In this document: one piece after another, positions 48,618-59,195 of the stretch
Layout: every line of letters starts with the position of its first letter
Numbering within the stretch: the first letter of the stretch is position 1
DNA from: Streptomyces sp. NRRL F-5727
Lineage (GTDB): Bacteria; Actinomycetota; Actinomycetes; Streptomycetales; Streptomycetaceae
Assembly (NCBI RefSeq): GCF_000719555.1
Contig: NZ_JOGX01000001.1
Span: forward strand, 276,137-340,136
DNA: 64,000 nucleotides
Direction of reading: 5' to 3'
Position numbers and translations under genes: made by a program
The notes under the pieces: model-generated
Told to the model about the DNA's origin: nothing
Seen by the model: only the letters and a program-made list of their open reading frames with translations
Databases searched by the model: none

Positions 48618-49331
48618 TCAGGTGGCGGCAGGGTTGCCGTAGTACGCATCCGGGCCGTGCTTGCGGGTGAAGTGGCGGTCCAGGAGGTGCTGCGGGGGGT
48701 CGACCGGGCCCAGGGCGATGGTGCGGAGGGCCATCTCGGCCACCGCCTCGCAGATGATCGCGTGCTCCAGGGACCTGGTGGCGTCGGCGCCCCAGGTGAA
48801 GGGGCCGTGGTGGGCGACCAGGGCGCCGGGGACCTCCCGGGCCCGGGTGTCGTCGCGCTCCAGCAGGTCCACGATGACCTGGCCGGTGTTGTACTCGTAG
48901 TCCGTGGCGCACTGCTCGGGGGTGAGGACGTCGGTGACGGGCACGGGGCCGTTGAAGGTGTCCGCGTGCGTCGTGCCGAGCACCGGTATCGGACGCCGGG
49001 CCTGGGCGAAGGCGACGGCGTGGGTGGAGTGCGTGTGGGTCACGCCGCCGATCGACGGGAAGGCCAGGTAGAGGCTCCGGTGCGTCTCCGTGTCGGTGGA
49101 CGGCCGCAGGTGCCCCTCGACCACGCTCCCGTCGGCCAGGGAGACGACGACCAGGTCCTCCTCGGTCAGGACGTCGTAGGTCACGCCCGAGGGCTTGATG
49201 ACGAAGACGCCGGCCGCCCGGTCCACCCCGCTCACGTTGCCCCAGGTGAGGGTGGCGAGACCGGCCCGGGGAATGCGGAGGTTGGCCTCCAGCACCTCCC
49301 GGCGCAGTTCCCTGGAGACGGCGGTGCTCAC
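48618..49331 (-). CDS. araD: L-ribulose-5-phosphate 4-epimerase
   Basis: A 237-residue class II aldolase-fold epimerase, the last enzyme of L-arabinose catabolism, giving D-xylulose 5-phosphate. Signatures: LTWGNVSGVDR, VIKPSGVTYD, STDTETHRSLY, and zinc ligands in THTHSTHAVAFAQ, plus HHGPFTWGADA. The GTG start at 49331 is 35 bases downstream of araA and preceded by GGGAG. Third gene of the araB-araA-araD operon. Confidence 0.93.
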   Translation of the reverse strand: MSTAVSRELRREVLEANLRIPRAGLATLTWGNVSGVDRAAGVFVIKPSGVTYDVLTEEDLVVVSLADGSVVEGHLRPSTDTETHRSLYLAFPSIGGVTHTHSTHAVAFAQARRPIPVLGTTHADTFNGPVPVTDVLTPEQCATDYEYNTGQVIVDLLERDDTRAREVPGALVAHHGPFTWGADATRSLEHAIICEAVAEMALRTIALGPVDPPQHLLDRHFTRKHGPDAYYGNPAAT

Positions 49332-49366
49332 GGAGGGCTCCCTCCTGGTGGGGGCGGTGGGGGCGG

Positions 49367-50875
49367 TCACAGGCTCTGGGCCAGACGGTGGTACGCCTGG
49401 TTCCAGCGCAGCTCGCGCGTGAACCGGCGGACGGTGGTGTCCTCGTCGATGACGGCGAGTTCGGTCCGCAGCATCTCGGCGAGGTCGTCGAGCTCCTCGC
49501 CGACGAGCGCCGTGGTCAGGACGGTGTGGTGGGGTGCTCCCGCCGTCAGCCACGCCTCGGTGGAGGTGCGCAGGTCGGGGCGGGGCCGCCAGACGGCCCG
49601 GGCGACGGGGAGCTGGGGCAGCGGCTCGGGCGGGGCGACGACGTCGATGCGGTTGGCGACGAGGCGGAACCGGTCCCCCATGTCGGCGAGTCCGACGACG
49701 ACGGCCGGACCGGGCTCCGCGTCGAAGACGAGACGGACCGGGTCCTCGCGTCCGCCGATGCCGAGCGGATGGATCTCGCAGGAGGGCGTCGCCGTCGTGA
49801 GGGAGGGGCAGACCTCCAGCATGTGGGCGCCGAGGATGAGCTCCTGACCGGGCGTCAGGTCGTAGGTGTAGTCCTCCATGAAGGACGTGCCGCCGGGCAG
49901 CCCGTGGGCCATCGCCTTCAGCGTGCGCAGCAGGGTGGAGGTCTTCCAGTCCCCTTCGCCGCCGAAGCCGTACCCGTCCGCCATCAGGCGCTGCACGGCG
50001 AGCCCGGGCAGCTGGCGCAGGCCCCCGAGGTCCTCGAAGTTGGTGGTGAAGGCACGGAACCCGCCTTCCGTGAGGAAGGCGCGCAGTCCGGCCTCGATGC
50101 GGGCGGCGTAGCGCAGGGAGTCGTGGCGCTCGCCGCCGGGCCGCAGCTCGGGGGCGAGGGCGTAGAGGTCCTGGTACTCCTTGACGAGGGCGGTGACGGT
50201 GGACTCGTCGGCGGCGTCGACCGCCGCCACGAGGTCGTTGACGCCGTAGGTGTTGACCGAGACCCCGAACCGCAGCTGCGCCTCGACCTTGTCTCCCTCG
50301 GTGACGGCGACGTCGCGCATGTTGTCGCCGAACCGGGCGAGTCTGAGGGTGGTGAGTTCGGCGCGGCCGACGGCGGCGCGGGCCCACCCGGCGATGCGGT
50401 CGACGACCTCGGGGTCGGAGACGTGGCCGGCCACGGTCTTGCGCGGGACGCCGAGACGGGTCTGGACGAAGCCGAACTCGCGGTCGCCGTGGGCGGCCTG
50501 GTTCAGGTTCATGAAGTCCATGTCGATGGTGGACCAGGGCAGTTCGCGGTTGGCCTGGGTGTGCAGGTGCAGCAGGGGCTTGCGCAGGGCGTCGAGGCCG
50601 GCGATCCACATCTTGGCCGGGGAGAAGGTGTGCATCCAGGCGATCAGGCCGACGCAGCGGTCGTCGGCGTTGGCCTCCAGGCAGACCGCGCGGATGGCGG
50701 CCGCGTCGGTGAGGACCGGCTTCCACACCAGGCGGACGGTCAGCTGGGGCTGGTCGGCGAGGGTGTCGCAGATGGCCCGGGACTGGTCGGCGACCTGGGC
50801 CAGGGTGTCCTCGCCGTAGAGGTGCTGGCTGCCGGTGAGGAACCAGATCTCGCGCTCGGGCTGGGCGGGGGTCAT
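49367..50875 (-). CDS. araA: L-arabinose isomerase
   Basis: A 502-residue enzyme converting L-arabinose to L-ribulose; the length is standard. Recognisable features: [17 protein letters not shown] at the start, [49 protein letters not shown] with a metal-binding Glu, and [10 protein letters not shown] plus [17 protein letters not shown] lies before the ATG. It is 64 bases downstream of araB. Confidence 0.96.
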   Translation of the reverse strand: MTPAQPEREIWFLTGSQHLYGEDTLAQVADQSRAICDTLADQPQLTVRLVWKPVLTDAAAIRAVCLEANADDRCVGLIAWMHTFSPAKMWIAGLDALRKPLLHLHTQANRELPWSTIDMDFMNLNQAAHGDREFGFVQTRLGVPRKTVAGHVSDPEVVDRIAGWARAAVGRAELTTLRLARFGDNMRDVAVTEGDKVEAQLRFGVSVNTYGVNDLVAAVDAADESTVTALVKEYQDLYALAPELRPGGERHDSLRYAARIEAGLRAFLTEGGFRAFTTNFEDLGGLRQLPGLAVQRLMADGYGFGGEGDWKTSTLLRTLKAMAHGLPGGTSFMEDYTYDLTPGQELILGAHMLEVCPSLTTATPSCEIHPLGIGGREDPVRLVFDAEPGPAVVVGLADMGDRFRLVANRIDVVAPPEPLPQLPVARAVWRPRPDLRTSTEAWLTAGAPHHTVLTTALVGEELDDLAEMLRTELAVIDEDTTVRRFTRELRWNQAYHRLAQSL

Positions 50876-50939
50876 GTCGGGTGTGCTCCTCGGAGGTGCT
50901 GGGGCGGGGAGGGTGGGGAGTCGGGGAGGTCGGGCCGGT

Positions 50940-52646
50940 TCAGCCGGCGTTGGCGGCGCGTGCGGTGTTGCGGATACGCCGCAGGCGGTGCAGGAGGAGG
51001 TCCGCGCCCGTGCCGAAGTGCTCGTGCAGGGCCCGGTACTCGCCGAACAGCGCGTCGTAGGCGTCCGCCCGTGCGGGGTCGGGCACGTACGCGTGGCGCT
51101 GGACGCCGCCCATGACGGCGGCGGCGGAGCGGACGTCGGGGTGGGCGCCCGCGGCGACGGCGGCATGGATGGCCGAACCGAGGGCCGGCCCCTGTTCGGA
51201 GGTGCCGAGGGAGACGGGGCGGCGGAGGACGTCGGCGTAGATCTGCATGAGCAGCGCGTTCTTCTTCAGGCCGCCGGTGACGATGAACTCCTCGACGGGG
51301 ATTCCCGCGGTCTCGAAGCCCTCGACGATGAGCCGGGTGCCGTAGGCGGTGGCTTCGAGGAGGGCCCGGTAGACGTCCTCGGGCCGGGTGTCGAGGGTGA
51401 AGCCCGCGATGACGCCGGAGAGGTGGTGGTCGACCAGGGGGGAACGGTTGCCGTTCATCCAGTCCAGGGCGACGAGCCCGTGCGCGCCGACCGGTTGCTG
51501 CGCGGCCTTGCGGGTCAGGAGCTGGTGGAGGTCCTCGCCGGCCGCCTCGGCCTCGGCGCGGTAGTGCTCCGGGACGCCCTGCCGGAGCCACCAGGCGAAG
51601 ATGTCGCCGACCGCGCTCTGGCCGGCCTCGTAACCGTAGGCGCCGTCGACGATGCCGCCGTCGACGACGCCGCAGATGCCGGGGACCTCGGCGAGGGTGG
51701 CGCCGTTGAGGACGTGGCAGGTGGAGGTGCCCATGATCGCGAGCATCCGGCCGTTCTCGACGGCGCCCGCGGCGGGCGCGGCCACGTGGGCGTCGACGTT
51801 GCCGACGGCGACGGCGATGCCTTCCGGGAGGCCGGTCCAGAGCGCGGCCGGGGCGCTCAGTCCGCCGGCGCGGGAGCCCAGCGGCGACAGCGGGTGCTCC
51901 AGGCGCGTGGCGGGGAAGTCGGCGAAGTCCGGGTGGAGCCCGGCGAGGTACTCCGGCGAGGGGTAGGTGCCGTCCTGGTGGATGCCCTTGTAGCCGGCGG
52001 TGCAGGTGTTGCGGGACTCGGTGCCGGTGAGCTGCCAGACGATCCAGTCGGCCGCCTCGATCCAGCGGGCGCAGGCGGCGTAGACGGCGGGGTCCTCCTC
52101 CAGGACCTGGAGGGCCTTCGCGTACTGCCACTCGGCGGAGATCTTGCCGCCGTACCGTGCGATCCACTTCTCGCCCCGGGCGTGCGCGAGGGCGTTGATG
52201 CGGTCGGCCTGCCCCTGGGCGGCGTGGTGCTTCCACAGTTTGGGCCAGGCGTGCGGGCGGTCGGCCCACTCGGGCGTCAGGGCGAGCGGAGTGCCGTCCT
52301 GGGTGGTCGGCAGGACCGTGCAGGCGGTGAAGTCGGTGGCGATGCCGATGACACGGTCCGGTGCGACCCCGGCGGCGGCGAGCGCCGCGGGAACGGCGGT
52401 GCGCAGGACGTCGCGCCAGTCCTCGGGGTGCTGCAGGGCCCAGTCGGGCGGCAGGGGCGCTCCGGTGGACGGAAGGCGGTCCTCGATGACGGCGTGGCGG
52501 TACTCGTGGACCGACGAGCCGAGCTCGGCGCCGTCCCGGACCCTGACCACGACGGCACGCCCGGAGAGCGTGCCGAAGTCGACTCCGATGGTGCACGCCT
52601 CGGGGTGAGGGCGGGCTGCGGGACCGGGAGGAACGTGTGCGGTCAC
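50940..52646 (-). CDS. araB: Ribulokinase
   Basis: A 568-residue FGGY-family kinase phosphorylating L-ribulose. ATP-binding start [15 protein letters not shown], the ATDFTACTV segment, the AGYKGIH and [14 protein letters not shown] loops, the [10 protein letters not shown] phosphate motif and the C-terminal [19 protein letters not shown] are all typical of AraB. The GTG at 52646 begins the operon; a promoter with overlapping operator lies 50-75 bases upstream. Confidence 0.95.
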   Translation of the reverse strand: MTAHVPPGPAARPHPEACTIGVDFGTLSGRAVVVRVRDGAELGSSVHEYRHAVIEDRLPSTGAPLPPDWALQHPEDWRDVLRTAVPAALAAAGVAPDRVIGIATDFTACTVLPTTQDGTPLALTPEWADRPHAWPKLWKHHAAQGQADRINALAHARGEKWIARYGGKISAEWQYAKALQVLEEDPAVYAACARWIEAADWIVWQLTGTESRNTCTAGYKGIHQDGTYPSPEYLAGLHPDFADFPATRLEHPLSPLGSRAGGLSAPAALWTGLPEGIAVAVGNVDAHVAAPAAGAVENGRMLAIMGTSTCHVLNGATLAEVPGICGVVDGGIVDGAYGYEAGQSAVGDIFAWWLRQGVPEHYRAEAEAAGEDLHQLLTRKAAQQPVGAHGLVALDWMNGNRSPLVDHHLSGVIAGFTLDTRPEDVYRALLEATAYGTRLIVEGFETAGIPVEEFIVTGGLKKNALLMQIYADVLRRPVSLGTSEQGPALGSAIHAAVAAGAHPDVRSAAAVMGGVQRHAYVPDPARADAYDALFGEYRALHEHFGTGADLLLHRLRRIRNTARAANAG

Positions 52647-52693
52647 GGATGCGGTCTCTCTCGTCGGGAGTGGGAAGGCGGAGGAGCCCTCTG

Positions 52694-52723
52694 ATTGTTA
52701 ACGCTCACAATTCACTTGGACAA
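52694..52723 (-). promoter_or_regulatory. araB promoter with overlapping LacI-type operator
   Basis: On the minus strand TTGTCC (52723-52718) and TAACAAT (52700-52694) are 17 bases apart. The operator TTGTTAACGCTCACAA (52695-52710 in plus reading) covers the -10. The chvE promoter has exactly the same layout, which supports both calls. Confidence 0.72.
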
Positions 52724-52772
52724 GAGCTGGGTGCGGTTCTGTCGAACTTCGGACCGGAATCGGGTCCCATGA

Positions 52773-53680
52773 AGTGAGCGCTCACTCCTCTGCGGGACCG
52801 CCCGGCGTGGCGCCGCCGCCCGCGCGGCGGGGCGAGGGCGCGGGACGGCCGCCGACGGCGGGGCGAGGGCGCGGAACGGGCGGCAGACGCGCCCGTGACC
52901 GGCCGCCGGCAGGCGGGGCCGAGAGCCGCGCCGCAGCTCAGGCGCCCGCACACGGGGCAGGCAGTTCGGACGCCTGCCCGGCGGACGCCCGCTGCCCGGG
53001 CGAACGTCCACGCCCGGGCAGCGGGCGGTCACTCGCTCGCGGGCAGCCGGGAGAGGCGCAGCCACCCGGGCGGCGCGGCGAGCGCGCGGAGGCCGCCACG
53101 GACCCACACCGCCGCCCCGGCGAGCGCGGTACGGGCGTCAGGAGTCCCGCAGCTCGGACACCCGCCCACCGGTCTGGCCCCCGGCAGTTCGGGCGCGCCC
53201 GGCGAGCTCCTGCCCGGCGAACGTCCACGCCCCGCGAGCAGTGAGCGCTCACTCGCTTGCGGGCAGCCCGGAATGGCGCCATCGCCCGCGCAGGGCGCTG
53301 CGCGCGAGGGCGCGGAGCGGCCGATGACGCGGACCTGCGCCGCTACGCCGGCGGGCGCGGAACGGAAGCCAGAAGCGCCTGTGACCCGGCCGCCGACAGG
53401 CGGGTCCGAGAGCCGCCCCGCAGTTCAGGCAGCCACCTGCCGGGCAGACGCCCCTGGTAGTTCAGGCGTCCGGCGACAGCCGCGTCCGCGAGTGAGCACT
53501 CCCTCTCGCGGGCAGCCCAGACTGCCGCCATCGCCCGCGCAGCGGGCTGCGCGCGAGGGCGCGGAGCGGCCGCCGCGGCGGACCCGCGCCGCCACTCCGG
53601 CGGGCGCGGAACGGACGGCAGAAGCACCCGTGACCGGTCGCCGGCAGGCGGTACCAGGAGTCACCCGGCAGCCAGACGCC
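52773..53680. repeat. Four imperfect tandem repeats of ~220-250 bases with operator-like palindromes
   Basis: Four diverged copies begin near 52773, 53028, 53240 and 53491. Copies 1 and 3 start with the perfect palindrome AGTGAGCGCTCACT (52773-52786, 53240-53253). Copies 2 and 4 have decayed versions (GGTCACTCGCTC, AGTGAGCACTCCCT). Shared blocks then follow in order: GCGGGCAGCC, CGCCCGCGCAG, GAGGGCGCGGAGCGGCCG, GGCGGGCGCGGAACGG and CGTGACCGG. Open frames through it are Arg/Pro/Ala shadows, so it is judged non-coding. The palindrome equals the core of the operator found at araB and chvE. Confidence 0.65.
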
Positions 53681-53917
53681 GCCTGCGAGTTCGGACGCCC
53701 GCCCCGGCGGGCAACTCCCTGCCGCGCACACCCGCCTTCCCGGCGGACATCCGCCTGTCCAGTGGGCCAGGCGTCGCCCGGCAGGCCCAGCGCCGCCCGG
53801 CGGTCAGGCGCCGGACGGCGAGCCAGGCACCGCCCGGCGGTCAGGTCGTCGCTGGGCGAACCATGGACCCGCCCAGCACGCCACGCACCGCCCACCCGCC
53901 ACGCACCGCCCAGCCCG
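53681..53917. other. Repeat-rich spacer before the LacI gene
   Basis: About 240 bases continuing the repeat region with short GCCCGGCGGxCAGGC-like iterations (53760-53930) and CACGCACCGCCCA duplicates (53880-53910). No gene or clear terminator was recognised. Confidence 0.45.
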
Positions 53918-54964
53918 TCAGGCCTCGCCCGGCGGGCGGGTGCTTGCGCGCATGATGAGCTGGGGTTCTACCAGGAGGTGCTCGGGTTTCTTGGCGCGGC
54001 CCTCGATGTGGTCCACCAGGAGTCGGATGCTTCGGCGGCCGATGGCGGCGAAGTCCTGTCGGACCGTCGTCAGCGGCGGCGGGAAGTACTCGGCCTCGGG
54101 GATGTCGTCGAAGCCGGCGACGGCCACCTGCGCGGGGGTGCGGATGCCGCCCTCGCGCAGCGCCCGCAGGACGCCGAGCGCCATCTGGTCGTTGGCGACG
54201 AAGACGGCCGTGACCGGGGTCGTCCCCCGGCGGGCCAGGGCGAGGCCGGCGAGTTCCTGGCCCGCCCGGTAGCCGGACAGCGGGCTCCAGTCCCCCGTCA
54301 GTACGCGCGGGGGCCGGATGCCGCTCTCCTCCAGCACGGCGCGCCAGCCCGCCGTGCGGGCCTCGCTCTCCAGCCAGTCGCCGGGGCCGGCGACGTGCCA
54401 GACGTTGGCGTGGCCGGCGGCGAGCAGGTGCTCGGTGACCATGCGGGCGCCGCGTTCCTGGTCGAGGGAGACGCCGGGCAGGTCGAGCTGGTGGCCGCCT
54501 TCGACGGTGACGACGGGGAAGGGCGCGTCCAGTTCGGCGAGCGCCTGCACGTGCGAGCGCTGCGGGGTGATGGCGACGACGCCCTCCACGCCCCAGGCCG
54601 CGAGGTGGTCGATGGCGTCCCTGAGGCCCTGCCCGCCTCCGCTGCGCAGGCTGACGGTCGAGACGAGGTAGCCCTCTTCCCGTGCCGCCTCCTCCAGGCC
54701 GGTCAGGGTGCTGGCGGGGCCGTACAGGGCGGTGTTGACGGCGATGACGCCGAGCGTCCTCGTGCGGCGCGTCACCAGGGCGCGGGCGGCGGAGTTGCGG
54801 CGGTAGCCGAGCCGCTCGATGGCCAGCGTGACCTGCTCGCGGGTGGCCGCGCGCACGTTGGGGTGACCGCTCAGCACCCGGGAGACGGTCTGGTGGGAGA
54901 CCCCGGCCTCCCGTGCGACGTCGGCCATCGTCGGCGGACGGACGTCTTCCGCGGGATGGGCCAC
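53918..54964 (-). CDS. LacI-family regulator of the arabinose genes (AraR-like)
   Basis: A 348-residue repressor with helix-turn-helix and hinge at ~12-65 (TMADVAREAGVSHQTVSRVLSGHPNV, YRRNSAARAL) and a sugar-sensing domain (VFVANDQMALGVLRALREGGIRTP, VAGFDDIPEAEYFPPPLTTVRQDF). The GTG start has GGGAGG upstream. It sits between araBAD and the chvE importer and is divergent from the latter, so it is the likely binder of the TTGTNARCGCTMACAA sites; L-arabinose or a derivative would be the inducer. The C-terminus is poorly bounded by repeats. Confidence 0.88.
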   Translation of the reverse strand: MAHPAEDVRPPTMADVAREAGVSHQTVSRVLSGHPNVRAATREQVTLAIERLGYRRNSAARALVTRRTRTLGVIAVNTALYGPASTLTGLEEAAREEGYLVSTVSLRSGGGQGLRDAIDHLAAWGVEGVVAITPQRSHVQALAELDAPFPVVTVEGGHQLDLPGVSLDQERGARMVTEHLLAAGHANVWHVAGPGDWLESEARTAGWRAVLEESGIRPPRVLTGDWSPLSGYRAGQELAGLALARRGTTPVTAVFVANDQMALGVLRALREGGIRTPAQVAVAGFDDIPEAEYFPPPLTTVRQDFAAIGRRSIRLLVDHIEGRAKKPEHLLVEPQLIMRASTRPPGEA

Positions 54965-54995
54965 GTTCGCCTCCCTTCTCCGTGCTCACGGCTGT

Positions 54996-55005
54996 GTATC
55001 GATAC
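54996..55005. promoter_or_regulatory. GTATCGATAC palindrome upstream of the LacI gene
   Basis: A perfect 10-base palindrome, 31 bases before the regulator's GTG, in an AT-rich patch. It differs from the araB/chvE operator and may bind another LacI-family protein or be part of the regulator's own promoter. Confidence 0.35.
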
Positions 55006-55025
55006 GGGAAAAACCTTAGCGCCTC

Positions 55026-55055
55026 TTGTATCACGCCGTTGTGAGCGCTAACAAT
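55026..55055 (+). promoter_or_regulatory. chvE promoter with overlapping LacI-type operator
   Basis: TTGTAT (55026-55031) and TAACAAT (55049-55055) are 17 bases apart, and the operator TTGTGAGCGCTAACAA (55039-55054) covers the -10. The geometry is identical to araB. The distance to the chvE ATG is about 130 bases. Confidence 0.72.
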
Positions 55056-55187
55056 CTAGCTCGACCGGGGTGCCGACGCCCCGGCCACCCCACCGGAACG
55101 GCGCCGTCCCGGCGGTGCGAGGACCCGCGCCGTCGTCGGGCCCGTCCCCGGTCGGAGCCGCCCTCGACGACGGGATGGGTAACGCCC

Positions 55188-56297
55188 ATGAAGAAGTTCC
55201 GATCCGCATCCGCTCTCCTTGCCGTGACCACCGGCTGCGCCCTGCTGCTGACCGCCTGCGGACAGACCGCCGAGGGCGGCAGCCAGGAGGCGAAGGACAA
55301 GGAGCAGCGCACCATCGGCATCGCCATGCCCACCAAGTCCTCCGAGCGGTGGATCGCCGACGGCCGCAACATGACCGAGAGCCTGAAGAAGGCCGGTTTC
55401 GCCACGACCCTGCAGTACGGCGAGGACGACCCCGACCAGCAGGTCGCCCAGATCGAGAACATGATCACCCAGGGCGTCGACGCCCTCGTCGTCGCCGCCA
55501 TCAACGGCGAGGCCCTGTCCAACGTCCTGCAGCAGGCCGCGGACGCCGACATCCCGGTGATCTCCTACGACCGGCTCATCCTGGGCTCCCCCCACGTCGA
55601 CTACTACGCCTCCTTCGACAACGAGAAGGTCGGCGAGCTCCAGGCCACGTACATCGTGGAGAAGCTGGGGCTGAAGTCCGGCGCGAAGAAGGGCCCCTTC
55701 AACATCGAGCTCTTCGCCGGCTCCAACGACGACAACAACACCAAGTACTTCTTCAACGGCGCCATGAACGTGCTGAAGCCCTACCTCGACAAGAAGCAGC
55801 TGGTCGTGCGCTCCCGGCAGACCCAGCTCAACCAGGTCACCACCCTGCGCTGGGACGGCGGGACGGCGCAGAAGCGCATGGACGACCTGCTGACCTCGAC
55901 GTACTCCACGGCCCGCGTCGACGCCGTCCTCTCCCCCTACGACGGCATCTCCATCGGCATCCTGTCCGCGCTGAAGTCCGACGACTACGGAAGCGCCGCC
56001 AAGCCCCTGCCGGTCGTCACCGGCCAGGACGCGGAGGTCGCCTCCGTGAAGTCCATCATCGCGGGCGAGCAGACGCAGACCGTCTACAAGGACACCCGCG
56101 CGCTCGCGCAGGTCGCCTCGGACATGGTCACCGCCGTCCTCGAGGGCAGGAAGCCCCAGACCAACGACGACAAGACCTACGACAACGGCAAGAAGGTCGT
56201 CCCGGCCTACCTGCTCGACCCGGTCAGCGTCGACAAGTCGAACTACCAGAAGGTCCTGGTCGAGTCGGGCTACATCGACGCCGGGGCACTGAAGTGA
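55188..56297 (+). CDS. chvE: ChvE-type multiple-sugar-binding lipoprotein
   Basis: A 369-residue periplasmic-binding-protein-type sugar receptor of the CUT2 class. The signal peptide ends in the lipobox LLTAC, so it is a membrane-anchored lipoprotein. Typical ChvE features: [50 protein letters not shown], and [14 protein letters not shown]. The ligand is probably L-arabinose or another pentose, given the shared operator with araBAD. The weak site GGGTAACGCCC precedes the ATG. The stop overlaps the ATPase start (GTGA). Confidence 0.92.
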   Translation: MKKFRSASALLAVTTGCALLLTACGQTAEGGSQEAKDKEQRTIGIAMPTKSSERWIADGRNMTESLKKAGFATTLQYGEDDPDQQVAQIENMITQGVDALVVAAINGEALSNVLQQAADADIPVISYDRLILGSPHVDYYASFDNEKVGELQATYIVEKLGLKSGAKKGPFNIELFAGSNDDNNTKYFFNGAMNVLKPYLDKKQLVVRSRQTQLNQVTTLRWDGGTAQKRMDDLLTSTYSTARVDAVLSPYDGISIGILSALKSDDYGSAAKPLPVVTGQDAEVASVKSIIAGEQTQTVYKDTRALAQVASDMVTAVLEGRKPQTNDDKTYDNGKKVVPAYLLDPVSVDKSNYQKVLVESGYIDAGALK

Positions 56298-57883
56298 CCG
56301 CCCTTCTCCAGATGCGGTCCATCGTCAAGACCTTCCCCGGTGTCAGGGCGCTCGACGAGGTGACCCTCTCCGTGGAGCGCGGCGAGGTGCACGCCCTGTG
56401 CGGGGAGAACGGCGCCGGCAAGTCGACCCTGATGAAGGTCCTGTCCGGAGTCCACCCGCACGGGACGTACGAGGGCGAGATCCTCTTCGACGGCGAGCCG
56501 TGCCGCTTCAGGGACATCAGGGCCAGCGAGCGCCACGGCATCGTCATCATCCACCAGGAGCTGGCGCTCGTCCCCCACCTGTCGATCGCCGAGAACATCT
56601 TCCTCGGCAACGAACCGTCCCGGCGCGGGATCATCGACTGGCGCGAGGCGCTGCGCCGCGCGTCCGGACTGCTCCGCCGGGTCGGGCTCGACGAACACCC
56701 CGAGACCCGGGTCGCCGACATCGGCGTCGGCAAGCAGCAGCTCGTCGAGATCGCGAAGGCGCTGGCGAAGGACGTCCGCCTGCTGATCCTCGACGAGCCC
56801 ACGGCGGCGCTCAACGACGAGGACAGCGCGAAGCTCCTGGGGCTGATGCGGGAGCTGAAGGGCCAGGGCATCACCTCGATCCTGATCTCGCACAAGCTCA
56901 ACGAGATCGCCCGGATCGCCGACTCCGTCACCATCCTGCGCGACGGGCGCTCCATCGAGACCCTCGACGTCCGGGACCCGGCCACCACCGAGGAGCGCAT
57001 CATCCGCGGCATGGTGGGGCGGGACCTCGACAGCCGCTTCCCCGACCGCACGCCGTACCGGGGCCCGGCCGACGCCACCCCCGTCCTGGAGGTGCGCGAC
57101 TGGACCGTGCGCCACCCGCTCGACCGCGGCCGCAAGGTCGTCGACGGCGTGTCGCTCCAGGTCCGCCGCGGGGAGATCGTCGGCGTCGCGGGACTCATGG
57201 GGGCCGGCCGGACCGAACTCGCCATGAGCGTCTTCGGGCGTTCCTACGGACGCTACGAGCGGGGCACCGTGCTCAAGGACGGGCGCGAGGTGGCGACACG
57301 TACGGTTCCCGAGGCGGTCGCCCACGGCATCGCGTACGTCACCGAGGACCGCAAGCACTACGGTCTCGACCTCGGGGACTCGGTGAGCCGGAACATCTCG
57401 CTCGCGTCGCTCGGCTCCCTCGCCCGCCGCGGGATCGTCGACGGGCACGAGGAGCGCCGGGTGGCCGAACGGTACCGGCGGACCATGAACATCAAGGCTC
57501 CGAACGTCCTCGAACCGGTCGGCCGCCTGTCCGGCGGCAACCAGCAGAAGGTCGTCCTCAGCAAGTGGATCCTCGCCGGACCGGACGTCCTCGTCCTCGA
57601 CGAGCCCACGCGCGGGGTCGACGTGGGAGCCAAGTACGAGATCTACACCGTGATCGACCGGCTCGCCGCCGAAGGCAAGGCGATCCTCCTCATCTCCTCC
57701 GAACTGCCCGAACTGCTCGGCATGTGCGACCGCATCTACACCATGGCCGCCGGGCGGCTGACCGGCGAGGTCGGCCGCGCGGACGCCACCCAGGAAGTGC
57801 TGATGCGGCACATGACGCAGAGCTCCCCCGCACCGCCGGCGGCCACCGCGGGCACCGCCTCCACCGAAGGACACCAGGCATGA
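56294..57883 (+). CDS. gguA: Sugar ABC transporter ATPase, two nucleotide-binding domains (GguA/MmsA type)
   Basis: A 529-residue CUT2 ATPase with two ABC domains. The first has Walker [10 protein letters not shown], an [15 protein letters not shown] signature and Walker [12 protein letters not shown]. The second has the degenerate Walker [11 protein letters not shown], signature LSGGNQQKV and Walker [13 protein letters not shown]. This asymmetry is normal for the class. The GTG start overlaps chvE and the stop overlaps the permease gene, so all three are translationally coupled. Confidence 0.94.
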   Translation: MTALLQMRSIVKTFPGVRALDEVTLSVERGEVHALCGENGAGKSTLMKVLSGVHPHGTYEGEILFDGEPCRFRDIRASERHGIVIIHQELALVPHLSIAENIFLGNEPSRRGIIDWREALRRASGLLRRVGLDEHPETRVADIGVGKQQLVEIAKALAKDVRLLILDEPTAALNDEDSAKLLGLMRELKGQGITSILISHKLNEIARIADSVTILRDGRSIETLDVRDPATTEERIIRGMVGRDLDSRFPDRTPYRGPADATPVLEVRDWTVRHPLDRGRKVVDGVSLQVRRGEIVGVAGLMGAGRTELAMSVFGRSYGRYERGTVLKDGREVATRTVPEAVAHGIAYVTEDRKHYGLDLGDSVSRNISLASLGSLARRGIVDGHEERRVAERYRRTMNIKAPNVLEPVGRLSGGNQQKVVLSKWILAGPDVLVLDEPTRGVDVGAKYEIYTVIDRLAAEGKAILLISSELPELLGMCDRIYTMAAGRLTGEVGRADATQEVLMRHMTQSSPAPPAATAGTASTEGHQA

Positions 57884-59124
57884 GCACCGAAGTCGGTACA
57901 AAGACGACCACCCCGGCACCCCCGGGCGGCGGTTCCCCGTCCACCGGGACACCGGTGCTCCGGACGCTCCTCGACGGCGTCCGGCGGAACATGCGCCAGT
58001 ACGGCATGCTCTTCGCGCTCGGTCTGATCGTGCTGCTGTTCCAGATCTGGACGGGCGGCGACCTGCTGCTGCCGCGCAACGTCTCCAACCTGGTCCTGCA
58101 GAACAGCTACATCCTCATCCTGGCCATCGGCATGATGATCGTCATCATCTCCGGGCACATCGACCTGTCGGTGGGCTCGCTGATGGCCCTGGTGGGCGGT
58201 GTCGGGGCGGTGCTCATGGTCGAGCACCACGTCTCCTGGCCGGTCGCGGTGCTCCTCACCCTGCTCCTGGGAGCCGTCGCCGGCGCGCTGCAGGGGTTCT
58301 TCATCGCGTACGTCGGCATACCGTCGTTCATCGTGACCCTCGCCGGCATGCTGCTCTTCCGCGGGCTCACGGAGATCTTCCTCAAGGGGCAGACCCTCGG
58401 CCCGTTCCCGGACGGGCTGCAGAAGGTCGCCAACGGCTTCCTGCCGGAGGTCGGGCCGCGGACGAACTACCACAACCTGACCCTGCTCCTCGGCCTGGGC
58501 CTGATCGCCTACGTGGTCTTCCAGGAGGTCCGGGACCGCCGCCGCCAGCGGGAGTTCGCCCTGGAGACGCTCCCCACGGGCCTGTTCGCGCTCAAGGTGA
58601 CCGCGCTGGTCGCCGCGGTCCTGCTCACCACCCTGCTGCTCGCCAGCTACAAGGGCGCCCCCGTGGTCCTGCTGATCCTGGCCGTCCTGCTCGTCGGCTT
58701 CGGCTACGTGATGCGCAACGCGGTGATCGGCCGCCATGTGTACGCGATCGGGGGCAACCTGCCCGCCGCGAAGCTGTCCGGGGTCAAGGACCGGAAGGTG
58801 ACCTTCGCGGTCTTCCTCAACATGGGCATGCTGGCGGCGCTCGCCGGACTCGTCTTCGCGGCGCGCTTCAACGCGGCCTCGCCGAAGGCGGGCGTGAACT
58901 TCGAACTGGAGGCCATCGCCGCCGCGTTCATCGGCGGGGCGTCGATGAGCGGGGGCGTCGGAACCGTCCTCGGCGCCATCATCGGCGGCCTGGTCCTCGG
59001 CGTGCTCAACAACGGCATGAACCTCGTCGGCGTGGGCACCGACTGGCAGCAGGTCATCAAGGGCCTCGTGCTGCTCGCGGCGGTCGGCTTCGACGTGTGG
59101 AACAAGCGCAGGGCGGGCGCCTGA
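57880..59124 (+). CDS. gguB: Sugar ABC transporter permease (GguB/MmsB type)
   Basis: A 414-residue permease with about ten membrane helices. The conserved [17 protein letters not shown] and [22 protein letters not shown] segments and the [21 protein letters not shown] motif are typical of CUT2 permeases. The length and an extra cytoplasmic loop ([14 protein letters not shown]) fit the GguB branch rather than RbsC. It ends at a very strong terminator. Confidence 0.94.
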   Translation: MSTEVGTKTTTPAPPGGGSPSTGTPVLRTLLDGVRRNMRQYGMLFALGLIVLLFQIWTGGDLLLPRNVSNLVLQNSYILILAIGMMIVIISGHIDLSVGSLMALVGGVGAVLMVEHHVSWPVAVLLTLLLGAVAGALQGFFIAYVGIPSFIVTLAGMLLFRGLTEIFLKGQTLGPFPDGLQKVANGFLPEVGPRTNYHNLTLLLGLGLIAYVVFQEVRDRRRQREFALETLPTGLFALKVTALVAAVLLTTLLLASYKGAPVVLLILAVLLVGFGYVMRNAVIGRHVYAIGGNLPAAKLSGVKDRKVTFAVFLNMGMLAALAGLVFAARFNAASPKAGVNFELEAIAAAFIGGASMSGGVGTVLGAIIGGLVLGVLNNGMNLVGVGTDWQQVIKGLVLLAAVGFDVWNKRRAGA

Positions 59125-59135
59125 CGCCGCTCCTG

Positions 59136-59181
59136 ACACGGCTGTGCCCGCCGGCATCCCCGCCGGCGGGCACAGCCGTGT
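59136..59181. terminator. Bidirectional terminator
   Basis: A perfect 20-base-pair stem (59136-59155 with 59162-59181) and loop ATCCCC, between the convergent gguB and aldose epimerase genes. It is the strongest hairpin in the window. Confidence 0.92.
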
Positions 59182-59195
59182 GCGTACGTACGCGG

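Noticed and set aside
52895..55051. Long rightward open frame through the repeat array and LacI gene
   Set aside because: Antisense to a clear LacI regulator for half its length; the rest is Arg/Pro/Ala with no family signal.
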